From Ferrovum sp. JA12 (GTDB lineage Bacteria > Pseudomonadota > Gammaproteobacteria > Burkholderiales > Ferrovaceae), in the NCBI RefSeq assembly GCF_001431705.1, contig NZ_LJWX01000002.1, forward strand, positions 310,001 through 374,000: DNA of 64,000 nt, written 5' to 3'. A program made the position numbers and the translations under genes. Positions 37,286 to 46,769 of the stretch are shown piece by piece (position 1 is the stretch's first letter; each line of letters begins with the position of its first letter). The notes under the pieces are model-generated. The model was not told where the DNA came from and searched no databases. It saw nothing but the letters and a program-made list of their open reading frames with translations.

Positions 37286-37614
37286 TGTAGCCTTTCCCCT
37301 CATCGGCAGTGCAGGCTTGTAGATTGCTCTACTTTGCTCTCTATAATTGACCACAATACAGCAATTTTGGCCGCCTAGTCTCTAGCTGATGCACGGCGTT
37401 GTTTCACCATAATCGGTTTATTCGAGAATGTATGACCTCTCTGTGCTGTATCTAACTCTATACAAAGGTCAACGCTTACCCAGGCTGATGATTCAATAAA
37501 TGTTTAATCAATAGTGTTAATTAAACCTCTTGAGAAATGAGGCTAAGTCGTAGAGGTGGGAGGGAATTTGCATCACATTAGTGTGATGACCAATTTGCCC
37601 TTTAAACGATCATT
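37286..37614. other. Non-coding stretch with a perfect inverted repeat at 37571-37588
   Basis: About 330 bases between the zinc-finger gene and the LysR gene with no convincing frame. It ends with CATCACA-TTAG-TGTGATG (37571-37588), a perfect 7-4-7 repeat 27 bases from the LysR stop, without a T-run on either side. Otherwise nothing was recognised. Confidence 0.45.
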
Positions 37615-38496
37615 TTAGTTTTCTGCTAATAACTTGTTAAATATTTCAGAGGGGAAGGCTTTATTGAGACTAATGGCATAGAAGTTTTCAGTGACATCGG
37701 GCAGGGTGCAATATTTCTCTAGGGTCTTGTATTGCAACTCATCTTGAACCACCACCTCAGGGACGAGTGCCACTCCTGCCTGATCTCGAGCCAGTAAACG
37801 CAGCATTGCCATGTCATCCACTTCACTGTAATGAAGGGGATGAAAGTTAAGAGACTCACACAATACATCAAATTGACTACGGATATCACTACTAATGCCA
37901 GGCAGAAGAAGATGGAGTTGTTGACAGTCTTGGGGAAATTTAAATGCTTTGTTAGTGTGACGTGGGGGGCCCACTAAACTCACACTTTGTTTGGCAATTA
38001 AGCGACATCGCCAATGAGATTCATGATCAAGGGCTATGGGTTTATTGGATAAAATCAAATCCAGATGGTGTAGTTTTAGTCGTTCTAATAATTCAGTTAA
38101 GCTTGCTGACTCCAGTACCAGATGGACATCAGGTTCCTTAAAAATTGGACGAATAAAGTTTTCCTGAAAGTTCCGAGATAGGGTAGCTACCGCCCCAATT
38201 CTAATTATTTTGTTGTGACTGCCAATGCCTTGATTCAAATCATTAAGTAATTGATTGCCTAAATTAAAGATGGCCTCGGCATAACGTAATACTTGATGGC
38301 CAGCATCGGTCAAGGTGAGCTTTCGATTGTGACGTAAAAATAGCATCTGTCCCACCTCATCCTCTAATTGCTTAATTTGAGCAGATAAGGCCGATTGCGC
38401 TATATGTAAACGCTCTGCACATTGGGTGAGGTGACCCGTTTTGGCCACCTGCCAAAAATAGTAAAGATGATGATAATTTAATTGCTTAATGGGCAT
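37615..38496 (-). CDS. LysR family regulator (NhaR-like N-terminus), divergent from dabBA
   Basis: 293 residues: winged helix-turn-helix LNYHHLYYFWQVAKTGHLTQCAERLHIAQSALSAQIKQLE, then the LysR substrate-binding domain. The LNYHHLYYFW opening resembles NhaR rather than typical CbbR. It is transcribed away from dabB, with 97 AT-rich bases between, including an AT palindrome (about 38516-38530), so it most likely regulates dabBA in response to carbon supply or ion state. LysR regulators often sit beside DAB operons. Confidence 0.88.
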   Translation of the reverse strand: MPIKQLNYHHLYYFWQVAKTGHLTQCAERLHIAQSALSAQIKQLEDEVGQMLFLRHNRKLTLTDAGHQVLRYAEAIFNLGNQLLNDLNQGIGSHNKIIRIGAVATLSRNFQENFIRPIFKEPDVHLVLESASLTELLERLKLHHLDLILSNKPIALDHESHWRCRLIAKQSVSLVGPPRHTNKAFKFPQDCQQLHLLLPGISSDIRSQFDVLCESLNFHPLHYSEVDDMAMLRLLARDQAGVALVPEVVVQDELQYKTLEKYCTLPDVTENFYAISLNKAFPSEIFNKLLAEN

Positions 38497-38593
38497 TGTT
38501 CTTTAAAAACGAATAAAAATATATATTTTATCTATTTTACTTATAAATTAACGCCTGTCAAACTAATACAAATTCATCTAACGGGTCCTCTGT

Positions 38594-40120
38594 ATGTTGT
38601 TGTCTCTTATTTTACTGTTGCATTTATCAACACTTTTTTTATCCTATGGCAAAGAGTATTGGATAAAAAAAATACCTGTGATGTTATTTTTAGCTTGTGT
38701 ACTAGTGGGCATTTTTTTGTGTCAGGCAATTATCCATCATGAACTTGATGCCATCTTGTCCTTGTCGCTACTCGCTTCAGTAGAGTTATTGTCCATAGTT
38801 ATTTTTTCCTTTGCCTACGATTACTTGTCTGGGGAAAGGAGACGCACAGTTTTTTTACGTTTACTACTGACATTAGCTTCTTGCGTAGCTCTATTGCTAC
38901 TGTGCCAATCTATTATTCTTTTATTTTTATCATGGTGCGTGATGGGCTTCGTGGTTAATCAACTACTGTTATTTTATAGGGATCGCACCCATACTCATGC
39001 TATTGCTAATAAGCAATTGGTCAATGATACCCTGGCCAATATATTAATGGGTAGCGGTCTCCTCGGACTGGCTTTACAGGGGGGATCCTTTTCAATTGCC
39101 CTCTTATCCCAGCGGTTACTCACTTCCCCCCACCACTACTCCACTTTACTTTTTCTCCTATTGATCGTGACCGCTTTTATGCTTAAGGCTGCCATCATGC
39201 CCTTTCATGGCTGGTTAATCCAGGTGATGGAAGTTCCAACGCCAGTATCGGCCTTCATGCATGCGGGGATTGTGAATTTATCGGGCATGATGTGGTTGCG
39301 TTTATATCCATGGTGGACCCATTATCCAGAGGTGAGGGAATGGTTAATGATAATGGCTTTAATGAGTCTTATTCTCTCAAGCATGGTGATGTTAACCAGA
39401 GTCTCAATTAAAGTCAGGCTAGCCTGGTCAACCACCGCGCAAATGAGTGTTGTATTCATTGAATGCGCCCAAGGTTGGTATGAGATGGCACTGATTCATA
39501 TTGTTGGGCACTCTCTTTACAAGGCTCAAGCGTTTCTTCTATCTGGGAGCCGAGTGGCTGAACAACCTATCAAGGAGGAAATTAAGGGAATGCTAGGAAG
39601 CGTTTCTCCAAACTGCTTGTCACCAGTTCTCTCAGCGCTAGTCTCTCTCTCCCTATTTGTTGCTATTGAACAACTTTTAGCCATCTGGGTGAATACGTCT
39701 TCTTTATTAGGGCAACAGACTTTTTTTATATCACTATTACTTTCGCCCATGTTGTGGCTATTGACGAAAGAGACTCTTCTCTCCTTATTAATTAGGGTAG
39801 TGGTGCTCAGTGTCACCATGGTTATATTAATTCTCTCCCACACATGGCTCAACTCTTTGTTTCCCCAGATTGTAGAGTTATCGGGAGGGGTTAATCGAGT
39901 GATCATGGCGACTTTATTGATTACCTATCTCTTGCACTTTCTCATCTTAAGTGGACAACTGGGATCCCGCTTTCCTCTCTTAAATACTTGGGCCTTTGAA
40001 GGATTTTATCTGGATGCCCTGTGGAGTAATTATGTGGTTCAAGTATTAGTCGGTCTTACTGAAAAATTTAAAACACTGTTCACCAATTCCGTGACGAGGA
40101 CTTTACATGACACCCCATAG
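38594..40120 (+). CDS. dabB: DabB, proton-channel-like membrane subunit of the DAB inorganic-carbon transporter
   Basis: 508 residues with about 13-14 membrane helices of the NuoL/MrpA proton-antiporter family: KAAIMPFHGWLIQVMEVPTPVSAFMHAGIVNLSGMMWLR is the conserved core with the Lys of helix 7-8, and HIVGHSLYKAQAFLLSG a second one. In the DAB system DabB couples ion flow to the DabA enzyme to drive CO2 hydration and bicarbonate build-up. It overlaps dabA by 14 bases. The start at 38594 has no strong ribosome-binding site. Confidence 0.9.
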   Translation: MLLSLILLLHLSTLFLSYGKEYWIKKIPVMLFLACVLVGIFLCQAIIHHELDAILSLSLLASVELLSIVIFSFAYDYLSGERRRTVFLRLLLTLASCVALLLLCQSIILLFLSWCVMGFVVNQLLLFYRDRTHTHAIANKQLVNDTLANILMGSGLLGLALQGGSFSIALLSQRLLTSPHHYSTLLFLLLIVTAFMLKAAIMPFHGWLIQVMEVPTPVSAFMHAGIVNLSGMMWLRLYPWWTHYPEVREWLMIMALMSLILSSMVMLTRVSIKVRLAWSTTAQMSVVFIECAQGWYEMALIHIVGHSLYKAQAFLLSGSRVAEQPIKEEIKGMLGSVSPNCLSPVLSALVSLSLFVAIEQLLAIWVNTSSLLGQQTFFISLLLSPMLWLLTKETLLSLLIRVVVLSVTMVILILSHTWLNSLFPQIVELSGGVNRVIMATLLITYLLHFLILSGQLGSRFPLLNTWAFEGFYLDALWSNYVVQVLVGLTEKFKTLFTNSVTRTLHDTP

Positions 40121-42461
40121 TGTATCGCCAGAGCTCTGGCAGAGAGCGTTAGACGCAGCATTGCTTGAGGCCAACACAGCGCTAGCTCCGCAATGGTCCT
40201 TGACGCAGCAAATCGCGGTGAATCCCTTTTGGCACAAGCTACCCATCCCCTTTAAAGATTGGGCTGAGAAGTTTTTTGCCATGACGGGTCGCTCTCTCTA
40301 TGGTAAGAATGACTCTCTCTCACCCCTTGAGGGCTTATCAGAGGATGAGTTAACCCAAGCTACCCAGTATTATCAACAGATTCATCAGAAGCTACCACTA
40401 TGGACTGAGGCGACAGTGAGATTTGACTCTGACAAGAAAACCTTATTTCATCTAACCGATGAGCACGATGGGTACAAAGGCCATCTTAATGAGGCCATTC
40501 GCTTGCATATTTCACAAACCACCGCAGCCTTTGCCGATCATCAGCAAAGTCAGTGGCGTGATACTACACACACCAATCTGTATTTGTTTTGGAAAAAGCA
40601 TCTTGAACAAAGATGGAATATGGAATTTGGTCAATTTAATCCCTTCATCAAACAACGGTTATTGTGTTTGCCCAATAATACCCATGAAGCCATAGATTGT
40701 GTGGTGCGCGAATTGTCTTTAGATAGTCAATGGTGGAGTGATTGGTTTCAGTGTCATCTCTATGCTTTTCCGGGATGGGTATCTTGGTGCGCCTATCAAG
40801 ACCATGTTGAGCTGGATACAACAACGCATTATGTGGAAGATTTCTTGGCTATTCTTGTATCCTGGGATTATTTAGTGGATAGGGGCTCTCGTCAGACGGG
40901 ATCTCCTTGGGATCAGTGGCAAGGGCAGTGGCGTCACAATAATGCCGAGGCGGCAACTGCTACGCTAGATGTACAATACTCGTTGTTATGGTTAAAAGAG
41001 TTTCAGTATCAACGGCAATTAATGGGTGAATTAACGCTCCATTCAGCACACAGTGGTACGCAAGATGACATTCATACACAGCTTATCTTCTGTATTGATG
41101 TACGCTCAGAGAGTATGAGAAGAGCCTTAGAAAACCTCGATCCTGGAATTGAAACGTTGGGCTTTGCAGGCTTCTTTGCTTTACCCGTGATCTATCAAGG
41201 TGCCCACCAAGGCCAAAGCATTGCTTACTATCATGGCTTACTTAAACCCCTCGGCAGTCTCAGGCATAAGAGAAGTCAAAACTCATCCCGTTGGTTTCAT
41301 CTCTTAACGAAGCGTATTCTCTCTTACTTTAAATCCTCCTTAGAGATCAGTAAATCTCATCCTCTATCCTCCTTATTATGGGTAGAAGGTTTTGGAATGA
41401 CTTATTTATTCTCCTTGATAACCCATTTGTTTCATTGTTCAAGGGATCAGTCCGTCATTCATTACCAAGACATCACTGAGCAATTAAAGGATACCTCCCT
41501 TGAAATGAGTGACGAGTTGATACTGAGCGCCATGAAAAGCTTTTTAGAGGGAACAGGTCTTAAGAATAAATTAGCAAAACGGGTGGTGATCGTGGGTCAT
41601 GGCGCCCAAAGCCTTAACAATCCCCAGCAACACTCCCTGGACTGTGGCGCCTGTGGCGGTCAGTCAGGGGCGCTGAATGCAATTCTCATGGCGCGGCTTT
41701 TAAATGATGAGACACATCGGCGATGGCTAAACAATGAAGGCTATCTTATCCCTCAGGAGACGCGCTTTTATGCAGCCCATCACAACACCACAGCCCAGCA
41801 AATTGACTTGTTAGAGGACCACCACAGAGAGGGCGAATATGTAAAACAATTATTCTCTCAGGTAGCCTCCCATGTGTTCACGAGCCATCACGAACACGTC
41901 CGTTCCTCATCAAGGCGCGATAAAACCCACAACTGGGCGCAGGTACGCCCTGAATGGGGACTAATTAATAATGCTGCCTTAATTATTGCACCGCGTTCCC
42001 AAACGAAGGGATGCCCGTTACAGGGTCGTGTTTTTTTACATGACTATGATGAAGCGCAAGACCATGACTGGAAACGATTAGAACAGATTTTGTTGGCCCC
42101 TTTAATTGTTTCCCACTGGATAAATATGGGTTATTTCACTTCAAGGACCTTGCCTGATGTGTTGGGCAGTGGTAATAAATTACTGCATAACGTGGTAGGA
42201 GGGGACTTGGGTGTTTTTGAAGGGAACAGTGGCGATTTGCGCTTAGGGCTGGCTAAACAATCTCTGCATGATGGGGAACAATGGCGTCATGAAGCACAGC
42301 GTCTGACAGTGGTGGTGAGTGCGCCACCCACAGCCCTTGAAACAGTGATTAATCAGCATTCTGTCTTACGGGACTTAGTGAATGGGAGATGGATTCATTT
42401 ATTTAGTTGGCAAAACAATGAATTTTTACTCTATACACCACAGCAATGGATAGCCTTCTAA
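40107..42461 (+). CDS. dabA: DabA (DUF2309/UPF0753), vectorial carbonic-anhydrase-like subunit
   Basis: 784 residues. The zinc ligands known from Halothiobacillus DabA2 (Cys351, Asp353, His524, Cys539) are matched here by Cys329 and Asp331 in FCIDVRSES, His498 in VGHGA and Cys513 in DCGACGG, with the same 15-residue spacing of the last two. DabA with DabB converts CO2 to bicarbonate in one direction, fuelled by a cation gradient. No carboxysome genes are in the window, so bicarbonate would be used directly by form IA RuBisCO and carboxylases. Confidence 0.93.
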   Translation: MTPHSVSPELWQRALDAALLEANTALAPQWSLTQQIAVNPFWHKLPIPFKDWAEKFFAMTGRSLYGKNDSLSPLEGLSEDELTQATQYYQQIHQKLPLWTEATVRFDSDKKTLFHLTDEHDGYKGHLNEAIRLHISQTTAAFADHQQSQWRDTTHTNLYLFWKKHLEQRWNMEFGQFNPFIKQRLLCLPNNTHEAIDCVVRELSLDSQWWSDWFQCHLYAFPGWVSWCAYQDHVELDTTTHYVEDFLAILVSWDYLVDRGSRQTGSPWDQWQGQWRHNNAEAATATLDVQYSLLWLKEFQYQRQLMGELTLHSAHSGTQDDIHTQLIFCIDVRSESMRRALENLDPGIETLGFAGFFALPVIYQGAHQGQSIAYYHGLLKPLGSLRHKRSQNSSRWFHLLTKRILSYFKSSLEISKSHPLSSLLWVEGFGMTYLFSLITHLFHCSRDQSVIHYQDITEQLKDTSLEMSDELILSAMKSFLEGTGLKNKLAKRVVIVGHGAQSLNNPQQHSLDCGACGGQSGALNAILMARLLNDETHRRWLNNEGYLIPQETRFYAAHHNTTAQQIDLLEDHHREGEYVKQLFSQVASHVFTSHHEHVRSSSRRDKTHNWAQVRPEWGLINNAALIIAPRSQTKGCPLQGRVFLHDYDEAQDHDWKRLEQILLAPLIVSHWINMGYFTSRTLPDVLGSGNKLLHNVVGGDLGVFEGNSGDLRLGLAKQSLHDGEQWRHEAQRLTVVVSAPPTALETVINQHSVLRDLVNGRWIHLFSWQNNEFLLYTPQQWIAF

Positions 42462-42484
42462 CTTTTTAAACAGTGAGATATCTG

Positions 42485-43363
42485 ATGAAACCACAACCCA
42501 TGAATTATCCGAATGAATCCCCTCAATCTATTCACTCTCTGTTAGCCATAGCTGATCGCTACCAAGTATTCTTATTTGATCAGTGGGGCGTTCTACATAA
42601 TGGTCAATATTTATATCCCCATGTCAACAAAACCTTAAGACACTTAGCTGAGCTAAATAAGCACATCATTATTTTAAGTAACTCTGGCAAATCCGCCGCC
42701 GTGAACTGTGATCGATTACTCGACATGGGGCTTGATAGAGACCTGGCCCACCATATTGTTACGAGTGGCGACGTGGCCCGCTGGGCCTTTGAGTGTGCTC
42801 ATACTAAAATCAACCAATTTATCCATAAAAAAATCCTCTGGCTCGATTCAACTCTAGATACGTTGGCGGGTTTAGATCAGGATCTCTCTTTATTAACCTA
42901 TTATCAGGCGGTAGTCTTAGCTGGCCTCACGGATGAATTGCCTCACGAGTTTTATGAACAATTGATGCGTGACATTTACCATCATCACTTACCACTATTA
43001 TGTATTAACCCAGACATCCATCGCTTTACCCCGCAGGGCATCAAACCCAGCGTTGGGTTCTATGGGCAGTATGTGAAAGATCTAGGCGGAAAGGTTGAAT
43101 TCATTGGTAAACCTGATGCGCTGGTTTATCAATACACCTTGAATCATTATCTAATAACGGATAGCCGTCAGGTGTTAATGGTGGGGGACTCCATTCATCA
43201 TGATATATTGGGCGCCTCTACCATGAACATGGATAGTGTTCTAATGCGCTCTGGTATTCATAAGAGCTTATTTAAAGACTCCAACAGTGATATAGAAGTA
43301 GTGAGTCATTGGCAGAGGGAAGGGTTACCCATTCCTACCTATATGATGGATCAGGTACAGTAG
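42485..43363 (+). CDS. HAD-superfamily hydrolase, subfamily IIA (TIGR01459-like)
   Basis: 292 residues from the ATG at 42485, preceded by GTGAG; an in-frame GTG at 42473 is less likely. Motif I is FLFDQWGVLHNG (Asp nucleophile), motif II IILSNSGKSA, and motif IV VLMVGDSIHHDILGA. The IIA cap and the D-x-WGV-LH-G pattern fit the family annotated TIGR01459, whose substrate is not established. It is transcribed 23 bases after dabA and may be part of the same unit. Confidence 0.85.
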   Translation: MKPQPMNYPNESPQSIHSLLAIADRYQVFLFDQWGVLHNGQYLYPHVNKTLRHLAELNKHIIILSNSGKSAAVNCDRLLDMGLDRDLAHHIVTSGDVARWAFECAHTKINQFIHKKILWLDSTLDTLAGLDQDLSLLTYYQAVVLAGLTDELPHEFYEQLMRDIYHHHLPLLCINPDIHRFTPQGIKPSVGFYGQYVKDLGGKVEFIGKPDALVYQYTLNHYLITDSRQVLMVGDSIHHDILGASTMNMDSVLMRSGIHKSLFKDSNSDIEVVSHWQREGLPIPTYMMDQVQ

Positions 43364-43366
43364 TTG

Positions 43367-44797
43367 TTAAACAATGTGTGCGCGCTTTTCTTTCCCCCAT
43401 TGTCGTTGTCCGGTCATGAAATGAAACCAGCCCAAGGTGGCACCAAGGTGACGCAGCAATTGAAAGCTAAAGGGTTCAAGGAGGGATGATAACAGGGCAT
43501 AGGCGATAGGGGAGGTATGTTTGAGTCCCGTCCAACGGCGGTATAAGAGAATAGACCATAGATGATAGAGACTGTCAAACATGACTTTACTCAGCATAAT
43601 GGATAAGATACCAAGTACCAAGCTTAACTGACCGCTGAGCACATACCACAATAACAGCGTAAAGGCTGAAAGACCATACACCGGTTGATGAGTATCAAAG
43701 GTTTTAATGGGCATCATTAAAAGCCCCAGTAACTTAAATTTAGGGTTACCGATCATGTCACGGTTCCAGTGTTGTGTTTGCAAGAAACCTGCAAACCATC
43801 GGCGACGTTGCTTCAGAAAGGAGCCGATGGTGGAAGGGGAGCTTGTGATGCCTTGAACACTGCCAATGACCGCGGTGTGCCAGTCTTGCTGATGCTCCAC
43901 ACTAAAGCGATGCAGTCGGTGAATCACTTCATAGTCCTCCACCAAGCACTCAGGATCAAACCCTCCCACGCAGACAAGTGAATCACGTTTAAAGATGGCG
44001 AGGGCTCCTGAAATGAGAAGAAGGCTGTCAACACGCATAAAGCTATAGCGAGAGATAAAATTACGGATATATTCGTAGCGCTGAAACAATTCAAGTATCT
44101 TACCTTTAGTGTGAGGGGCACATTGTGGGGTTAGAATGCCTGTGGCGGCTACCACCCGTGGGTGATCAGTAAAATATGTTTTTGCCTCTTGCAGAGCTGC
44201 TTGGTCAAGTCTCGTATCAGCGTCTACCGTAACAATTAGGTCTGTGTGTAAATAGGGCAGGGTGTGATTGAGGGTTTGAGCTTTTCCTCTATGGGGAAGA
44301 CGCAACCAATAAATATTTGAGAAACGAGGGGAAGCAGCGCTGAGCTCACCCTTCTTCGGGGTGTTAAGTTGCAAGAATTGCTCTAATACCTGTGAACTAT
44401 TATCCGTTGAGCCATCATCTGCTAAGATAATTTTATCGGCAGGTGACTTTTGTTGGATAAGAGCTTTAAGGGTTCTGACGAGTACTGGTGCTTCATTGAA
44501 GGCTGGAACAATAACGCCTACCGATAAGTTTTTTAGTGGGGCAGCATGAAGCTGTGGTCTTTTATGTAATATCAAGGGCAAGCTGGTGAGGGTTATGAGA
44601 ATAATTAGTAGAGTATCGTAACTCACATAGACAATACCTGCTGACCAGGCGAGAAGGGAGTGAGAGGCAAAGGCTCGACTTAACAGGCCAAGCCACAGAA
44701 GGGTTACTCCAAAGGTTAATAGATAGCTAAAAACAGGAGCTTTACGGGGCAATAGCCTTGGCGAACAGCGATTAAAAGCAACATCAAGTGGGTTCAT
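43367..44797 (-). CDS. Membrane-bound processive family 2 glycosyltransferase
   Basis: 476 residues. An N-terminal pair of membrane helices is followed by the GT-A catalytic domain: GVIVPAFNEAPVLVRTLKAL, LADDGSTDNSSQV, VTVDADTRL (DxD), VEDYEV, and KQRRRWFAGF (QxxRW-type motif of processive enzymes), then further membrane helices. It resembles poly-N-acetylglucosamine or cellulose synthase-like enzymes; the sugar is not determinable. It converges with the HAD gene (3 bases apart), and no export partners are adjacent. Confidence 0.85.
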   Translation of the reverse strand: MNPLDVAFNRCSPRLLPRKAPVFSYLLTFGVTLLWLGLLSRAFASHSLLAWSAGIVYVSYDTLLIILITLTSLPLILHKRPQLHAAPLKNLSVGVIVPAFNEAPVLVRTLKALIQQKSPADKIILADDGSTDNSSQVLEQFLQLNTPKKGELSAASPRFSNIYWLRLPHRGKAQTLNHTLPYLHTDLIVTVDADTRLDQAALQEAKTYFTDHPRVVAATGILTPQCAPHTKGKILELFQRYEYIRNFISRYSFMRVDSLLLISGALAIFKRDSLVCVGGFDPECLVEDYEVIHRLHRFSVEHQQDWHTAVIGSVQGITSSPSTIGSFLKQRRRWFAGFLQTQHWNRDMIGNPKFKLLGLLMMPIKTFDTHQPVYGLSAFTLLLWYVLSGQLSLVLGILSIMLSKVMFDSLYHLWSILLYRRWTGLKHTSPIAYALLSSLLEPFSFQLLRHLGATLGWFHFMTGQRQWGKEKRAHIV

Positions 44798-44857
44798 AAG
44801 GGAGAATCATTAATTTCACAATTATTTTAGAAGGAATTAACCCTATAAGGTTCCCCC

Positions 44858-45493
44858 ATGGGAACCATGAGCTCTAAAAAAACTCTATATAAACAACAGT
44901 TTTTATTTAATAATTTCACTATGAGACAAGTCAGTTTGCACTATACGTTGATTGCCCGGCTAATGCATTGGCTGGTGGCGGTATTACTACTACTTAATGG
45001 GTTATTGGCGTTAACCGATGATTGGTGGCCAGAACGAAATTTAAGGTCTGTTATTGATTTTCATAAATCCCTTGGAATTATTGTTTTATTTTTAGTCCTG
45101 ATGCGTATTCTCTGGCGTTTAACCCACCAACCGCCACCCTTACCTCAGCATTTGCAAATATGGGAGCTACGTTTGGCAAGCTTCGGCCATGCATTGCTGT
45201 ATCTACTCATTGTCGCGGTCCCCTTTTCAGGGTGGTTACACGATTCTGCTTGGAAGGGGGCTTCTAGCCATCCCATGACTTTGTTTGGTCTTGTTTCATG
45301 GCCTAGGATTGGTGTGATCATGAACCTTGAGCCCGGCACCAAGGAATATCTTCATCAACTCTTTGGTACAGTGCATACAGGGTTAAACTATACGTTATAT
45401 GCTGTATTGGCGATTCATATCATTGCCGTTTATAAACATGAAAAACTAGATAAAGTATCGGTCTTATCACGAATGAGCTTGAGACAAAGGTAA
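44858..45493 (+). CDS. Cytochrome b561 family protein
   Basis: 211 residues with four membrane helices. Haem-ligand histidines are in LIARLMHWLVA, VIDFHKSLGI, TVHTGLNYTL and LAIHIIAVYKH, the prokaryotic b561 pattern. The protein may shuttle electrons between the quinol pool and periplasmic acceptors. The upstream ATG at 44858 follows AAGG; a second in-frame ATG at 44921 gives the common short N-terminus MRQVSLHYTLIARLMHW, and I cannot decide between them. A DUF2237 gene starts 2 bases after its stop. Confidence 0.87.
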   Translation: MGTMSSKKTLYKQQFLFNNFTMRQVSLHYTLIARLMHWLVAVLLLLNGLLALTDDWWPERNLRSVIDFHKSLGIIVLFLVLMRILWRLTHQPPPLPQHLQIWELRLASFGHALLYLLIVAVPFSGWLHDSAWKGASSHPMTLFGLVSWPRIGVIMNLEPGTKEYLHQLFGTVHTGLNYTLYAVLAIHIIAVYKHEKLDKVSVLSRMSLRQR

Positions 45494-45495
45494 TT

Positions 45496-45861
45496 ATGGA
45501 TATTAATGCAAAAAATGTTTTAGGTGAGGCATTAGAGGCCTGCTCGTATTCCCCTCTAACTGGATTCTACCGAGATGGATGTTGCCATACTGGGGTTGAA
45601 GATTTAGGAACACATACCGTTTGCGCGGTGATGACTGAGGAGTTTTTGCAATTCTCAAAAGAGAGAGGCAATGATTTATCAACACCACGTCCAGAGTATC
45701 GTTTTAAGGGTTTAAAGGCGGGCGATAAATGGTGTTTATGTGCGCGGCGCTGGCGCGAAGCCTACGAAGCAGGGATGGCTCCTCAAGTAGTGTTACAGAG
45801 TACCCATGAAAAAACGCTTAGTATTGTGTCTTTAGGAGCCTTGACACAATACGCTTATTAA
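45496..45861 (+). CDS. DUF2237 family protein
   Basis: 121 residues. The pattern NVLGEALEACSYSPLTGFYRDGCC, VCAVMTEEFLQFSKERGNDLSTPRPEYRFKGL and DKWCLCARRW is that of DUF2237, a small family with many conserved cysteines and no known function. It starts 2 bases after the cytochrome b561 gene and ends 6 bases before the deacetylase-like gene, suggesting a three-gene operon. Confidence 0.88.
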   Translation: MDINAKNVLGEALEACSYSPLTGFYRDGCCHTGVEDLGTHTVCAVMTEEFLQFSKERGNDLSTPRPEYRFKGLKAGDKWCLCARRWREAYEAGMAPQVVLQSTHEKTLSIVSLGALTQYAY

Positions 45862-45867
45862 ATAAAT

Positions 45868-46764
45868 GTGTTAGACGTCTATACCAGTCATCACTTTGTA
45901 TTACCCCTGCCTCCAGGGCACCGATTTCTTATGGAAAAGTATGCCATGCTCTACCACGCTGTGGCGGAGTTACCGCATATTGTTTTTCATGAAGCGCCGA
46001 AAATAGATCCTCAACAATTACTTTGCGCCCATGATGAGAGCTATATTGATCGGGTGATTAGCGGTAACTTGACTAAGTTAGAAATGAAAGAAATCGGTTT
46101 TCCCTGGAGTCCGAGAATGGTGGAGCGCTCCTTGAGATCGGTGGGAGCCACTTATCAGGCAGCCTTAACAGCGCTAGACAATTCTATGGCAGCCAGTCTT
46201 GCTGGAGGCACCCATCATGCCCATCAAGGGCGAGGCGGTGGCTTTTGTGTATTCAATGATATTGCTGTGGCCTCCCTCAATCTATTAGAACACTTGCCAA
46301 GTTTTAAAATAGTCGTGGTGGATTTGGATGTACATCAAGGCGATGGCACGGCAGCGATTCTTACTCATCACAAACAAGTGTTTACTTTTTCCATGCATGG
46401 GAAAAATAATTATCCGTTTACAAAAGAAAAAAGCACATTAGACATAGCGCTTCCCGATGGCTGTACCGACGAGATGTATCTGAAGAAACTCCATGATGCT
46501 TTAAGAATAATTGAAAAAGAGATTAAACCTGATTGTGTGTTTTATTTAGCGGGCACTGATCCTCATGAAAACGACCGATTAGGTCGTCTTATGTTAACAG
46601 AAGAGGGACTCAAGCGCCGGGATCAACGGGTTTTTGAATGGATCAATGATCATCAGGCCAAGTGCATAGTCGTTATGGGAGGAGGCTATGGCAACGATGT
46701 ATCCACCACGGTGAGACTTCACACCAACACTATCCGTTTAGCGGGAGAGTTTAAAAAAAGATAA
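45868..46764 (+). CDS. Histone-deacetylase superfamily protein (AcuC/AphA-like)
   Basis: 298 residues with GTG start at 45868. GGTHHAHQGRGGGFCVFNDIAVA holds the two active His and the charge relay; VVDLDVHQGDGTAAI holds the zinc-binding Asp and His; LAGTDPHENDRLG holds the second zinc Asp; MGGGYG ends the site. The arginase/deacetylase fold is zinc-dependent and removes acetyl groups from lysines, polyamines or small amides; the substrate is unknown. It is the last of the b561-DUF2237-deacetylase run. Confidence 0.88.
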   Translation: MLDVYTSHHFVLPLPPGHRFLMEKYAMLYHAVAELPHIVFHEAPKIDPQQLLCAHDESYIDRVISGNLTKLEMKEIGFPWSPRMVERSLRSVGATYQAALTALDNSMAASLAGGTHHAHQGRGGGFCVFNDIAVASLNLLEHLPSFKIVVVDLDVHQGDGTAAILTHHKQVFTFSMHGKNNYPFTKEKSTLDIALPDGCTDEMYLKKLHDALRIIEKEIKPDCVFYLAGTDPHENDRLGRLMLTEEGLKRRDQRVFEWINDHQAKCIVVMGGGYGNDVSTTVRLHTNTIRLAGEFKKR

Positions 46765-46769
46765 TGGTT

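Noticed and set aside
34236-37614. Possible integrated element after tRNA-His
   Set aside because: No integrase, transposase or repeated tRNA 3' end was found, so an active mobile element is not supported; only decay and AT-richness are visible.
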